NCBI GenBank assembly: GCA_965250225.1
Contig: CBDFNQ010000038.1
Coordinates: forward strand, 264,746 to 328,745
Length of the DNA: 64,000 nt
Source: CBDEUK01 sp965250225
GTDB lineage: Bacteria > Pseudomonadota > Gammaproteobacteria > Eutrophobiales > Eutrophobiaceae
Reading direction: 5' to 3'
The notes under the pieces: generated by a model
Told to the model about the DNA's origin: nothing
Database searches by the model: none
What the model saw: the letters and a program-made list of their open reading frames with translations, nothing else
Shown here: positions 41,112 through 51,107 of the stretch, in pieces
Layout: every line of letters starts with the position of its first letter
How positions within the stretch are numbered: the first letter of the stretch is position 1
Made by a program: the position numbers and the translations under genes

Positions 41112-43142
41112 ATGTCAGATTCAACACGCAAAATCCTGGTCACCAGTGCCCTGCCCTATGCCAATGGTTCGATCCATATTGGTCATATGGTGGAATACAT
41201 CCAGACGGATATCTGGGTGCGGTTTCAGAAAATGCGTGGCCATGACTGCCTGTATGTCTGTGCCGATGACAATCACGGCACGCCAATCATGCTCAAGGCG
41301 CAGGATGAAGGCATCACACCGGAAGAACTGATTGCCAGCGTCCTCGAGGAGCATAAAGCGGATTTTGGCGATTTTGCCGTACAGTTTGATAATTATCATC
41401 AAACCCATTCAGAAGAAAACCGCGAACTGTCTGAACTGATCTACACCCGCCTGCGTGATGCTGGTCATATCAGCAAACGCACCATCACTCAGCTGTTTGA
41501 CCCGGAAAAAGAGATGTTTCTGCCGGATCGCTTTATCAAAGGCACTTGCCCCAATTGCAAGGCTGAGGATCAATACGGTGATGGCTGTGAGGTGTGCAGT
41601 AAAACCTATTCACCCACGGAATTACTGAATCCCGTTTCAGCTGTTTCCGGTGCAACACCCATCGAAAAAGAATCGGAGCATTACTTTTTTAAACTGCCTG
41701 ATTTTCAGTCCTTTCTGCAAGACTGGATCAACGGTGGCCACGTCCAGACAGAAGTCAGCAATAAACTCGGCGAATGGTTTGAAGAAGGCTTACAAGAATG
41801 GGACATCTCCCGTGATGCCCCCTATTTTGGTTTTGAAATTCCCGATGCGCCCGGAAAATATTTTTACGTATGGCTGGATGCGCCGATTGGGTATTTCGCC
41901 AGCTTGAAAAATTATTGTGATAAATCCAGTCTGAAGCTGGATGATTTCTTAAATCCAGACAGTGAATACGAGCTTTATCATTTTATCGGCAAAGACATTA
42001 TTTATTTTCATACCTTGTTCTGGCCTGCCATGTTACAAGGCAGCCAGTTTAAAACGCCTAACGCCGTGTTCGCTCATGGCTTCCTGACAGTAGATGGTCA
42101 AAAGATGTCGAAATCTCGCGGAACGTTCATCAAGGCACGCACTTATCTTGATCATCTTGACCCGGAATATTTACGTTATTACTTTGCCGCTAAACTCGGT
42201 TCGGGTATTGATGACATCGATTTAAACCTTGAAGACTTTCAGCTGCGCGTTAATTCAGATCTGGTTGGAAAGGTCGTGAACATCGCCAGCCGTTGTTCTG
42301 GGTTTATCAAAAAACGTTTTGATAATAAACTCAGTAATGAGTTACATGATGCAGACTTATATAAAGAATTTGTTTCACAGGCAGAGAACATTGCTCAGTG
42401 TTATGAACAACGTGAATACGCCAAGGCCATGCGTGAAATTATGTTGCTGGCTGATAAAGCCAATCAATATATTGATGAATACAAACCCTGGGTGATCGCC
42501 AAAGAAGAAGGACGTGACGATGACTTGCATAATATTTGTTCCATGGGCATACAGTTGTTTCGACTCTTGATGATTTATCTGAAACCAGTATTACCTGTGA
42601 TGGCAGAAAAGACCGAACAATTTTTAAATATTCCAGTACTGGACTGGCAATCGGTCAATGCACCATTACTTGACCATGAAATAAACAAATTCAAACCATT
42701 AATGACTCGCGTAGAGAAAGAAAAGGTCGATGCTATGATTGAAGACAGCAAACAAGATTTACAAAGTGCCGAGACGACACAGTCCAAAAACAAACACCTC
42801 ACAAGCGATCCCATTGCGGATCAAATTAATATCGATGATTTCATGAAGATCGATCTACGGGTTGCGAAGATCATTAATGCTGAACACGTCGAAGGCGCGG
42901 ACAAATTATTGCAATTAACCCTAGACATTGGTGAAACTCGAAATGTCTTTGCCGGGATCAAATCGGCTTATGCACCGGAAGACCTGGTTGGCAAGCTCAC
43001 TGTGATGGTTGCGAATCTTGCTCCCAGGAAAATGCGTTTTGGCCTGTCTGAAGGTATGGTGCTAGCCGCTGGACCAGGTGGCAAAGATGTTTATATCCTG
43101 AATCCCGATTCAGGTGCTGAACCCGGTATGAAAATAAAATAA
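41112..43142 (+). CDS. metG: Methionyl-tRNA synthetase MetG
   Basis: MetG charges tRNA-Met. The 676-residue class I synthetase has the HIGH motif as ALPYANGSIHIGHMVEYI and the zinc knuckle CPNCKAEDQYGDGCEVC. KMSKS appears as DGQKMSKSRGTF at about residue 331. The C-terminal tRNA-binding (EMAP II/Trbp111-like) domain starts at about 575 (FMKIDLRVAKIINAEHVEG) and is the dimerisation module of the longer MetG class. The ATG follows an AGCGAC spacer. Its TAA overlaps the ATG of the next gene by one base, so the two are translationally coupled. Confidence 0.97.
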   Translation: MSDSTRKILVTSALPYANGSIHIGHMVEYIQTDIWVRFQKMRGHDCLYVCADDNHGTPIMLKAQDEGITPEELIASVLEEHKADFGDFAVQFDNYHQTHSEENRELSELIYTRLRDAGHISKRTITQLFDPEKEMFLPDRFIKGTCPNCKAEDQYGDGCEVCSKTYSPTELLNPVSAVSGATPIEKESEHYFFKLPDFQSFLQDWINGGHVQTEVSNKLGEWFEEGLQEWDISRDAPYFGFEIPDAPGKYFYVWLDAPIGYFASLKNYCDKSSLKLDDFLNPDSEYELYHFIGKDIIYFHTLFWPAMLQGSQFKTPNAVFAHGFLTVDGQKMSKSRGTFIKARTYLDHLDPEYLRYYFAAKLGSGIDDIDLNLEDFQLRVNSDLVGKVVNIASRCSGFIKKRFDNKLSNELHDADLYKEFVSQAENIAQCYEQREYAKAMREIMLLADKANQYIDEYKPWVIAKEEGRDDDLHNICSMGIQLFRLLMIYLKPVLPVMAEKTEQFLNIPVLDWQSVNAPLLDHEINKFKPLMTRVEKEKVDAMIEDSKQDLQSAETTQSKNKHLTSDPIADQINIDDFMKIDLRVAKIINAEHVEGADKLLQLTLDIGETRNVFAGIKSAYAPEDLVGKLTVMVANLAPRKMRFGLSEGMVLAAGPGGKDVYILNPDSGAEPGMKIK

Positions 43143-43792
43143 TGTCCTCAGTTTCTGCTGAAGAGATTGATCACTTTTTACCACAAACGCAATGTGGCCA
43201 ATGTGGCTACGAAGGCTGCATGCCCTACGCCGAAGCCATTGCCAGTCATCAAGCCGATATCAATCAATGCCCACCGGGTGGTCAATCTACTATTCGAGCT
43301 TTGGCAACACTTCTTCAACGTGACGAAATTCCATTAAATAAAAAAAACGGAACTGAAAAACCATTCACGATTGTAAAAATTGATGAAAACGTGTGCATCG
43401 GTTGTGTCAAATGCATACGCGCCTGTCCGGTGGATGCCATCATAGGGGCTGCAAAACAAATGCACACTGTGTTACAGGAACATTGCACTGGCTGTGAACT
43501 CTGCATTGAACCTTGTCCCGTTGACTGTATAGATATCATCGTGCCGCCTACAGAATTAGCTGATCGATATTCTGATTTTAAAGAATCAAAGATAGAGTAT
43601 CGTCAAGAAACACGAGAACGTTTCAATAAACGAAATGAACGATTTCTCAAACAGGAACAAACAAAGAAAGAAAAACAAGCTGCCAAGCAACAAATTAAAG
43701 ATAAAGCGAAAAACATTGCAGAAAAACAAGCTTTCATTAAAGCCGCGATCGCCAGAAGCAAAGAAAAGCGTAAAGAAATAGATAATAATTGA
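43142..43792 (+). CDS. rsxB: RnfB/RsxB-like ferredoxin protein without membrane anchor
   Basis: The 216-residue protein resembles the B subunit of the Rnf/Rsx electron-transport complex. The N-terminal cluster domain is CGQCGYEGCMPYAEAI with a further Cys near residue 40 (NQCPPGG). Two ferredoxin motifs follow, CIGCVKCIRACPVDAI and CTGCELCIEPCPVDCI. The usual N-terminal membrane helix of RnfB is missing: the product starts MSSVSAEEIDHFLPQTQCGQ. The C-terminal 60 residues are a basic, helical tail (FLKQEQTKKEKQAAKQQIKD). Translation is coupled to metG. No other Rnf gene is adjacent. It therefore looks like a soluble electron carrier rather than a full Rnf component. Confidence 0.85.
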   Translation: MSSVSAEEIDHFLPQTQCGQCGYEGCMPYAEAIASHQADINQCPPGGQSTIRALATLLQRDEIPLNKKNGTEKPFTIVKIDENVCIGCVKCIRACPVDAIIGAAKQMHTVLQEHCTGCELCIEPCPVDCIDIIVPPTELADRYSDFKESKIEYRQETRERFNKRNERFLKQEQTKKEKQAAKQQIKDKAKNIAEKQAFIKAAIARSKEKRKEIDNN

Positions 43793-43839
43793 GATATACT
43801 TAAAAACGCATGAAATAATGGAGTTTCATGGAGGGTTGA

Positions 43840-44556
43840 TTGTTGATTTATAAAAATGAAATCAGAAAAATCATTGATGATGAAAAACATCTTCGAGGCA
43901 AAGTGTTTGCCATCCTGATTCAGATTCTTATTATTGTGTCTCTTGTGACATTTTCTATAGACACGCTCCCTGATTTATCACCAAGCACGAAAATAATTCT
44001 ATATGCTATTGAACTCTTCACAATTATTATTTTTACAATTGAATACATCTTAAGAATATTCGTTTCTGATAATAAACTTCGTTTTATATTTAGCTTTTAT
44101 GGCTTAATCGACCTGATTGCAATAGTACCTTTTTATATTTCATCTGGACTTGATCTCCGTGCAGTTAGAATATTCAGGCTTCTTCGTTTATTTCGTATTT
44201 TGAAATTATTTAAATATAACAAAGCAATAAATAGGTTCCGAAGAGCATTAGCCATTGCGAAAGAAGATCTTATCCTTTTCGGTTTTGTTTCTGCAATTAT
44301 ATTTTATTTGTCCTCGGTTGGAATTTATTACTTTGAGAATGCAGCGCAGCCAGAACAATTCAAATCTGTCTTCCACAGTTTTTGGTGGGCTCTTACAACT
44401 CTTACAACTGTTGGTTATGGCGATATATTTCCGATAACTATTGGTGGAAAATTATTTACTTTTTTTGTTCTCGTGATCGGAGTGGGGATTATTGCTGTTC
44501 CCACAGGGCTTATAGCGTCTGCACTTTCACAAGCACGAGATGAAGAAACAAAATGA
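43840..44556 (+). CDS. Voltage-gated-type potassium channel (Kv, six helices)
   Basis: The 238-residue channel has six membrane segments. The S4-like helix has regularly spaced arginines (RAVRIFRLLRLFRILKLFKY, about 107-126). The pore loop carries the selectivity filter TTVGYGDIFP at about 190-199, and ELFTIIIFTIEYILRIFVSD is a Kv-type S2. It resembles KvAP/Kch-like bacterial ion transporters. The start is TTG at 43840, with GGAGG about four bases upstream; no ATG fits. It is followed within four bases by the next gene, so the two are coupled. Its likely role is ion balance or, in an accessory setting, membrane depolarisation by an effector. The second reading is only contextual. Confidence 0.88.
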   Translation: MLIYKNEIRKIIDDEKHLRGKVFAILIQILIIVSLVTFSIDTLPDLSPSTKIILYAIELFTIIIFTIEYILRIFVSDNKLRFIFSFYGLIDLIAIVPFYISSGLDLRAVRIFRLLRLFRILKLFKYNKAINRFRRALAIAKEDLILFGFVSAIIFYLSSVGIYYFENAAQPEQFKSVFHSFWWALTTLTTVGYGDIFPITIGGKLFTFFVLVIGVGIIAVPTGLIASALSQARDEETK

Positions 44557-44574
44557 AATATGAGGAATTTACTA

Positions 44575-45471
44575 ATGGATAGCAAAATAAAACTAAACGA
44601 TGATGGCCAACCAATAAATTCAGCTTTTAACTTCTCACACAATAGAGATAAATCTGCATATGCTCTAAGAGGAATTCTACAAGGAATCATTACAGACAAA
44701 AAATTAAATGATATTGAATTATTGTTTCTCGATAATTGGATGAAAACACAAGAACACTTAGACGCTGATGGAGATGTAATTGATTTGCTAGATGCCATTG
44801 GTGATATTCTTGAAGACAGTTATATATCTACAGATGAATTAGAACAATTAAATACACTGATCGCAGATATTATTAAATTTGGCAAACAAACTTCAGAAGA
44901 GATGGAAGATAGTATTAATGAATTAATCGGATTATTACTGGGCATTTCAGTAGACGGGAAAATATCAGATGACGAATTTGAGTATCTGGACAATTGGTTG
45001 ATAAATAATTCACATATTGACAATACATGGCCTGCAAATATATTGATGGGACGAATTAGGGACATTAAGGAGGATGGAGTTATTGATGCAGAAGAAAAAC
45101 GGGAGCTTCTAGAAACTCTCAAACAAATATCAGGGCAACGATTTGATGAAACTGGTTCTGCTGATGGAGCAGTGGCTGAAGTATTTTCAGATCAAATTAC
45201 TGAATTTTACCATCTAAATAAAAAAATATGCTTTACTGGAAAATTTATTTGCGGCACTCGTAATGTTTGCGAAAATTCAGCAAAAAGGAAAGGTGCGATA
45301 ATTAGCAAGTCAGTCACAACAGATTTGGATGTTTTAATTTTAGGAACTCTAGCTAGCCGTGATTGGAGATTTACAAGTCACGGAAGAAAAATAGAAAAAG
45401 CACTCGGATATAAAAATAAAGGTCGAGATATATTAATTCTGTCTGAACGAACATGGCTGAAGTTTGTGTAG
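44575..45471 (+). CDS. Protein with two TerB-like helical repeats and a BRCT domain
   Basis: The 298-residue protein has two related helical units of about 90 residues. The first is GILQGIITDKKLNDIELLFLDNWM and the second GLLLGISVDGKISDDEFEYLDNWL. Both are followed by a long amphipathic segment (ISTDELEQLNTLI, VIDAEEKRELLETL), resembling TerB-like acidic metal-binding folds. Residues from about 215 form a BRCT domain (KKICFTGKFICGTRNVCEN, KRKGAIISKSVTTDLDVLIL, ILSERTWLKF). BRCT domains bind DNA ends or phosphopeptides. The ATG at 44575 with GAGGA upstream is preferred to the ATG at 44560. It sits between the channel and a helicase-nuclease gene. Confidence 0.7.
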   Translation: MDSKIKLNDDGQPINSAFNFSHNRDKSAYALRGILQGIITDKKLNDIELLFLDNWMKTQEHLDADGDVIDLLDAIGDILEDSYISTDELEQLNTLIADIIKFGKQTSEEMEDSINELIGLLLGISVDGKISDDEFEYLDNWLINNSHIDNTWPANILMGRIRDIKEDGVIDAEEKRELLETLKQISGQRFDETGSADGAVAEVFSDQITEFYHLNKKICFTGKFICGTRNVCENSAKRKGAIISKSVTTDLDVLILGTLASRDWRFTSHGRKIEKALGYKNKGRDILILSERTWLKFV

Positions 45472-45709
45472 CAAGAGAGAAAAAATCGCTTATTTAATAT
45501 TTCCCCTAAATTACCGTGAAGAATGGCTAAAATTTGGCAACAGTGACTCTTTTGATTCTAACGGTGCGAATAAGCTAGTTAGTAATTGAATTTCTGCCTA
45601 GTTACTATAATAATAGTGGCATAGGTAGTCCACGTTTTTGGAAAGAACCGTATTACTGAAAATACCCGTGGTCTGACCTCTGATCTATTAAATTGAGGTG
45701 TAACGGAGT

Positions 45710-48700
45710 TTGACACTTATGACGGAGAATACGGAAACAAAGGTCGGCCAAGAAAAGGCTAAGGGAGAATTAGCTGAACCTCACATTAGGATTAAAACAT
45801 CTATTATCCCGAATATAAATCTAGCACTCCAACAAAATTCCTTTCCTGTCATTAGAGAAATAGAAATCCTGAATGATACATCTGATCAATATTCAGATAT
45901 TGAACTGACCGTTCGCGCCAACCCTAATTTTTTAATAGAAAGAACTTGGCCCATCGATAGACTTGCTGCTGAATCGCAATTGATCATTGATGATTGTCGT
46001 ATAGAATTGAACAGTCAATATTTAAGAGATTTGACAGAATCTTTACCGGGTAAAATTGTATTCGCACTGCAACAAGGAGAACAAATACTTGATGAGGTGA
46101 CGACTAAAGTTCGGTTGCTATCAAAAGATGAATGGGGTGGAATGGAAAGCATTCCTGAAATTATTGCTGCATTCGTACAACCTAATGATCCAGCCATACA
46201 GGGGATCCTTCGTGACGCGTCAAAAATACTTGAATCCAGTGGGAAATCAAAATCATTGGATGGCTACCAATCTAACAGCCCTCAACGTGTTGCTTTTATA
46301 GCAAGTTCTATTTGGAGTGCTATTTGCAAACTTGATTTAACCTATGCAACACCACCTGCCAGTTTTGAAAAAATAGGGCAGAAGGTAAGGTTACCTTCCA
46401 AAATAATGGAAACACGTTTGGCAACGTGCCTGGATTTAACATTACTCTTTGCAGCTTGTATGGAGCAAGTTGGATTGAATAGCCTTGTTATTTTTACTGA
46501 AGGGCATGCTCTTGTTGGGTGTTGGTTACAGGACGAGGACTTTTCAGCAACGATTATTTATGAGGCGCAACCTTTACGTAAACGCATCAAGCTCAAAGAA
46601 TTAATTATATTTGAAACAACACTGAGCACGAATAGTCCACCAACACGATTTAGTTTGGCCGTTCAGGAAGGACAAAAACGGCTAGCTGATGATGAAGAGT
46701 TTCTTTTAGCTATAGACATTAAACGAGCCAGATCATCCTCTATTCTACCTTTGTCAGATAAGGAGCTCGCAGGCAATTACAGGGCAAATGTTGAAATTGA
46801 TGATATTGAAATCGGCATTGATATTCCTGATGATTTACCCGAACAAGCTTATTCGTCAGAACCAGTAAGATCGATAATTCCAGATACACCTGAAGCACGA
46901 GTTGAGAACTGGAAAAGACAGTTATTGGATTTAACAATGAGAAATCGACTGCTTAATTTTACGACCAGAACTCGGACGATTCAATTGGAGTGTTACGATG
47001 CGGGAAAATTAGAAGACCTTCTAGCCGATGGTCATAAATTTAAAGTTATTTCATCCGAGGAATTAAAACTTGATAACGACCAACGTTCTGAACAAATTCA
47101 TTTGCAGCAACATAATGAAGATTTACGCAAAACTCGCATTAATCAGCATCTGAATAGAAAAGAAATAGTTGCGCGGCAAGAACCGAGAAAATTGAATGCA
47201 GATTTATTAGAACTATACAGACAAGCCAGAGCAGCTATTCAGGAAGGTGGCACTAACATCCTTTACATTTCAATAGGCGTTTTGAGCTGGCAACAACCGA
47301 ACCAACCTGATCGTGACTATAAAGCACCTTTAATCCTTATCCCCATTGAACTCACTCGTAAAAGCGTTAATTCAGGATTTAAGCTTCAGTTGCATGAAGA
47401 TGAACCACGATTTAATCCAACATTATTGGAGATGCTCAAGCAATATTTTGGTCTGGAAATTACAGAACTTGCTGGTGAATTACCTACTGATGATCATGGG
47501 CTTGACGTCGATGGGATATGGCAGATCCTTAGGAGAGAAATTCGAGATATACCTGGGTGGGAAGTTGAAGAAAAGGTTGCTATATCAACCTTTTCGTTCT
47601 CCAAATATTTAATGTGGGTGGATTTATGTGAAAGGGTCGATAATTTAAAGCAAAGCTCAATAGTAAAACACTTAATAGAGAATCCTAGGGATAGGTTCTC
47701 AGCTGGTGCGAAAAACCCGTTTCCAGAGGTGGATAAACTCGATAAGGAACATCATCCTAAAAACACCTATGTCCCGATGCTAGCTGACAGCTCGCAAATG
47801 GCTGCTATCTATGCAGCAGAAGCGGGGAAGGATTTTATTTTAATTGGTCCCCCTGGAACCGGTAAAAGCCAAACCATTACAAATATGATTTCACAGCTAC
47901 TTGCCACAGGTAAGACTGTATTATTCGTTTCGGAAAAAACCGCTGCGCTTGAAGTTGTGTATCGACGCCTACAGCAAGTTGGACTTGGTGAGCATTGCTT
48001 GGAACTACACAGCTCAAAAGCGAAGAAATCCGAAGTAATTCAACAATTGGGACGTGCATGGAGTGTAAAAAATTCATCAAGTGCTAATTGGGAACGTGAA
48101 GCGGAACGCTTATTTAAAGTTAGAGGCGCTCTAAATCAATATGTCCAGCAGCTACATCATGTTTATCCAAATGGTTTAACTCCACATCAGGCAATGGGGG
48201 TAGTCATAAGAGAAAGCGATACCCCAAAAGTTAATTTGAAATGGTCTCACCATGAAGAACATAATCTCGAAGCATTTGAAAAATTACAAGAGATCACCAA
48301 ACGTATTGATGTTAATTCAGGAGAATTAGAGGGCATTGATAATAACCCGTTATCTGAAATTGCGACGGGGGAGTGGTCACCGAATTGGCAAAGTTCAATG
48401 CTGGTACTTGTGGGGGAAATCAAACAGCATGTGAAAAATCTTCAGTTAGCACAGGAAGAGTACCTCAAATCATTAAAACTAAACATATCGTTTAAATCAT
48501 ACTCTCAACTAAATTCTTTAAAAAATATAGCTACTCATTTACCAGAAGCTTATGCAGAACCATTCCATTTTGGGTTTTCTTCACAAGGAGGAATGTACAG
48601 AAAAGACCTTACTGATTTAGTTGAATTAATAAGTAAGTTTAACCGAACGATGAAAAAAACAGGTGTCGATTTTAAACGGGAAGTATTAACACTCCCACTG

Positions 48701-50992
48701 GAAGACTTTAGAGCTCAGTGGGTAGTGGCTGAAGAAAAATGGTTTTTACCCAAGTGGCTTGAGCAGCGAAATATTTATCGGGCAATGAAAACTCATTCAA
48801 CTAGTAATCAACTAAGTGAATATATTTTGGAAGATATCGACCAGCTGATAAAAGCAAAAGAATTAAAAGGCATGGTCGAAAAATATACTCACGTATCCAA
48901 TGCTATTGGTAAATATTGGGATGGTGTTGATAGTGATGTTCAATGGATTGAAAAATCCTGCAACTGGTTAGGTAAAATATTAGTTGCAATATCAACAGTA
49001 GCAGGGAATCCAGATGAATCTCATGGAGTGAAAAAACGTATTGCAATTCTTATTGAAGATCAAAACGACTTAATAGAAACGAATGGAATTATTAGTGCTA
49101 AAGGAAAGAATTTCACCGAACAACTAAATGTTTTCGAACAAAAACTCGCTGAATTAAGCACGACTATTAACCATTCTGATACAGACATTTTTATATCTAA
49201 AGATAACTCAAACTATTTTCAGCAGGTGGAAGCCACATGTGATCGTTGGTTAGTATCTCAAAAGAAGTTACGTTACTGGTGTGCTTGGAGAAAAGTTCGT
49301 CTCGAAGCAATGAATGTTGGATTGTCACCTCTCATTGATGCTGTAGAAAAAGGCTATATTTCTGGATTTAAAGCAACAGATCTCCTGTTGGTAAACTATT
49401 CTCGTTGGTGGGTAGATTCCGTCATCGATCATGATGAAGTATTACGTAATTTTCTACCGGCAGAACACAAACAGAAAATTGAAGAATTCCATAGTTTGGA
49501 TGAAGAGTTTATGAAGCTGACTCAGGAATATGTAAAAGCAAAATTATTAGTGGGCATTCCTGATAAAAAAGAGGTCCCGAAAAATTCAGAATGGGGAATA
49601 CTTGCAAGAGAGATCCAAAAGAAAACCAGGCATATGCCGCTAAGGCAGCTGGTATCAATAATGCCAGAAGCATTAACACAGTTAACGCCTTGTGTGATGA
49701 TGAGTCCAATGAGTATTGCTCAATATTTACCGCCAGACAGCAAACCTTTTGATGTGGTAATTTTTGACGAAGCAAGTCAAATAAAAGTATGTGATGCTAT
49801 TGGGGCAATTGCTAGAGCAAAGCAAGCAATTGTAGTTGGCGATCCAAAGCAATTACCGCCGACATCATTTTTTAGTCGTAGAGCAGATAATGACTCTGAC
49901 TATGACGATGATTTTGATGATGATCTTGAATCAATATTAGATGAATGCCTCGCTGCAAACATACCAGAGATGAAATTAAATTGGCATTATCGTTCAAAAT
50001 GCGAATCCTTAATCACTTTTTCTAATCATCGTTATTACAAGGGTACATTAATTACCTTTCCAAATACGGACACCAATGGAATGTCCGTACATTTCCATCC
50101 AGTCGACTCAATATATAAAGAAGGTCAAAACAGAATTAACAGAGGTGAAGCAAGTGCAATTGTTGAGGATATTGTATCCAAACTTAGACAACTAGATTTC
50201 AAGCAATCAATAGGTGTTGTTACATTCAATAAAGAACAACAAGATTTAATCAATAATTTATTTGAAATAGCCAGGGGAGACTATCCAGAAATCGAATCTC
50301 ATTTTTCAGAAGATAAGTTTGACTCTGTATTTGTAAAGAATTTAGAAAGTGTTCAAGGTGATGAGCGGGATATTATATATTTCTCGATAACTTTTGGTAA
50401 AGATGCGGCAGGCAAATTAAGTATGAATTTTGGCCCGATGAACAAAGCAGGTGGGACACGACGTTTGAATGTTGCCATCACAAGAGCTAAAGAAGAAATG
50501 CACATTTTCTCATCGTTAAAACCTGAATCAATTGATTTATCTCGTACTGCATCTGAAGGAGTGCGCGATCTAAAACATTTTCTTGAATATGCACAGCGTG
50601 GCTCCAGAGCATTAATAGAAGCGGTTGATGCTCCGGGAGGATATTTTGACTCTCCATTCGAACAGGCAGTATCTGAACGTTTACAAAGTAAAGGTTGGAC
50701 AACTCATTCCCAGGTAGGAGTCTCTGGATTTCGTATTGATTTAGGAATTGTCAATCCGGATGCTCCGGGAAAGTATCTTAGTGCTATTGAATGTGATGGC
50801 GCTACTTATCATCGCTCAGCAACAGCTAGAGACAGAGATTTTTTAAGAGAACAGGTTTTGCGTGGATTAGGTTGGGAAGTTATTCGAATATGGTCAACGG
50901 ACTGGTGGATAGATTCGCAATCAGCTATAGAACGAGTTGATAATGAGTTGCGAGAACTTTTGGTAAAATATCGTGTAGATATCAAAGTATGA
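45710..50992 (+). CDS. DUF4011-helicase-nuclease protein, probable phage defence (Hhe-like)
   Basis: The 1760-residue protein has five recognisable parts. A transglutaminase-like region lies at about 235-270 (LATCLDLTLLFAACMEQVGL, EGHALVGCW). DUF4011 starts at about 397 (ENWKRQLLDLTMRNRLLNFT). An SF1 (UPF1-like) helicase has Walker A at about 713 (LIGPPGTGKSQT), Walker B (VVIFDEASQIKV, about 1349) and motifs ESVQGDERDIIYFSITFG and TRRLNVAITRAKEEMHIFSS. A C-terminal Vsr/DUF559-like nuclease domain (from about 1647) has SPFEQAVSERLQSKGWTTHS, FRIDLGIVNPD and SAIECDGATYHRSATARDRD. I recall this domain order from reported antiphage genes (hhe). It is complete and has no partner methylase. Confidence 0.88.
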   Translation: MTLMTENTETKVGQEKAKGELAEPHIRIKTSIIPNINLALQQNSFPVIREIEILNDTSDQYSDIELTVRANPNFLIERTWPIDRLAAESQLIIDDCRIELNSQYLRDLTESLPGKIVFALQQGEQILDEVTTKVRLLSKDEWGGMESIPEIIAAFVQPNDPAIQGILRDASKILESSGKSKSLDGYQSNSPQRVAFIASSIWSAICKLDLTYATPPASFEKIGQKVRLPSKIMETRLATCLDLTLLFAACMEQVGLNSLVIFTEGHALVGCWLQDEDFSATIIYEAQPLRKRIKLKELIIFETTLSTNSPPTRFSLAVQEGQKRLADDEEFLLAIDIKRARSSSILPLSDKELAGNYRANVEIDDIEIGIDIPDDLPEQAYSSEPVRSIIPDTPEARVENWKRQLLDLTMRNRLLNFTTRTRTIQLECYDAGKLEDLLADGHKFKVISSEELKLDNDQRSEQIHLQQHNEDLRKTRINQHLNRKEIVARQEPRKLNADLLELYRQARAAIQEGGTNILYISIGVLSWQQPNQPDRDYKAPLILIPIELTRKSVNSGFKLQLHEDEPRFNPTLLEMLKQYFGLEITELAGELPTDDHGLDVDGIWQILRREIRDIPGWEVEEKVAISTFSFSKYLMWVDLCERVDNLKQSSIVKHLIENPRDRFSAGAKNPFPEVDKLDKEHHPKNTYVPMLADSSQMAAIYAAEAGKDFILIGPPGTGKSQTITNMISQLLATGKTVLFVSEKTAALEVVYRRLQQVGLGEHCLELHSSKAKKSEVIQQLGRAWSVKNSSSANWEREAERLFKVRGALNQYVQQLHHVYPNGLTPHQAMGVVIRESDTPKVNLKWSHHEEHNLEAFEKLQEITKRIDVNSGELEGIDNNPLSEIATGEWSPNWQSSMLVLVGEIKQHVKNLQLAQEEYLKSLKLNISFKSYSQLNSLKNIATHLPEAYAEPFHFGFSSQGGMYRKDLTDLVELISKFNRTMKKTGVDFKREVLTLPLEDFRAQWVVAEEKWFLPKWLEQRNIYRAMKTHSTSNQLSEYILEDIDQLIKAKELKGMVEKYTHVSNAIGKYWDGVDSDVQWIEKSCNWLGKILVAISTVAGNPDESHGVKKRIAILIEDQNDLIETNGIISAKGKNFTEQLNVFEQKLAELSTTINHSDTDIFISKDNSNYFQQVEATCDRWLVSQKKLRYWCAWRKVRLEAMNVGLSPLIDAVEKGYISGFKATDLLLVNYSRWWVDSVIDHDEVLRNFLPAEHKQKIEEFHSLDEEFMKLTQEYVKAKLLVGIPDKKEVPKNSEWGILAREIQKKTRHMPLRQLVSIMPEALTQLTPCVMMSPMSIAQYLPPDSKPFDVVIFDEASQIKVCDAIGAIARAKQAIVVGDPKQLPPTSFFSRRADNDSDYDDDFDDDLESILDECLAANIPEMKLNWHYRSKCESLITFSNHRYYKGTLITFPNTDTNGMSVHFHPVDSIYKEGQNRINRGEASAIVEDIVSKLRQLDFKQSIGVVTFNKEQQDLINNLFEIARGDYPEIESHFSEDKFDSVFVKNLESVQGDERDIIYFSITFGKDAAGKLSMNFGPMNKAGGTRRLNVAITRAKEEMHIFSSLKPESIDLSRTASEGVRDLKHFLEYAQRGSRALIEAVDAPGGYFDSPFEQAVSERLQSKGWTTHSQVGVSGFRIDLGIVNPDAPGKYLSAIECDGATYHRSATARDRDFLREQVLRGLGWEVIRIWSTDWWIDSQSAIERVDNELRELLVKYRVDIKV

Positions 50993-51107
50993 TAAAAAAA
51001 GATTACAGGATCATATCTTTAAAAATATTGTTCTATAAATAAGATTGTTCAATAAAAAAATATTCATGTACTATTATTAAATATGATGGTTAATCTGTTA
51101 TACTACT

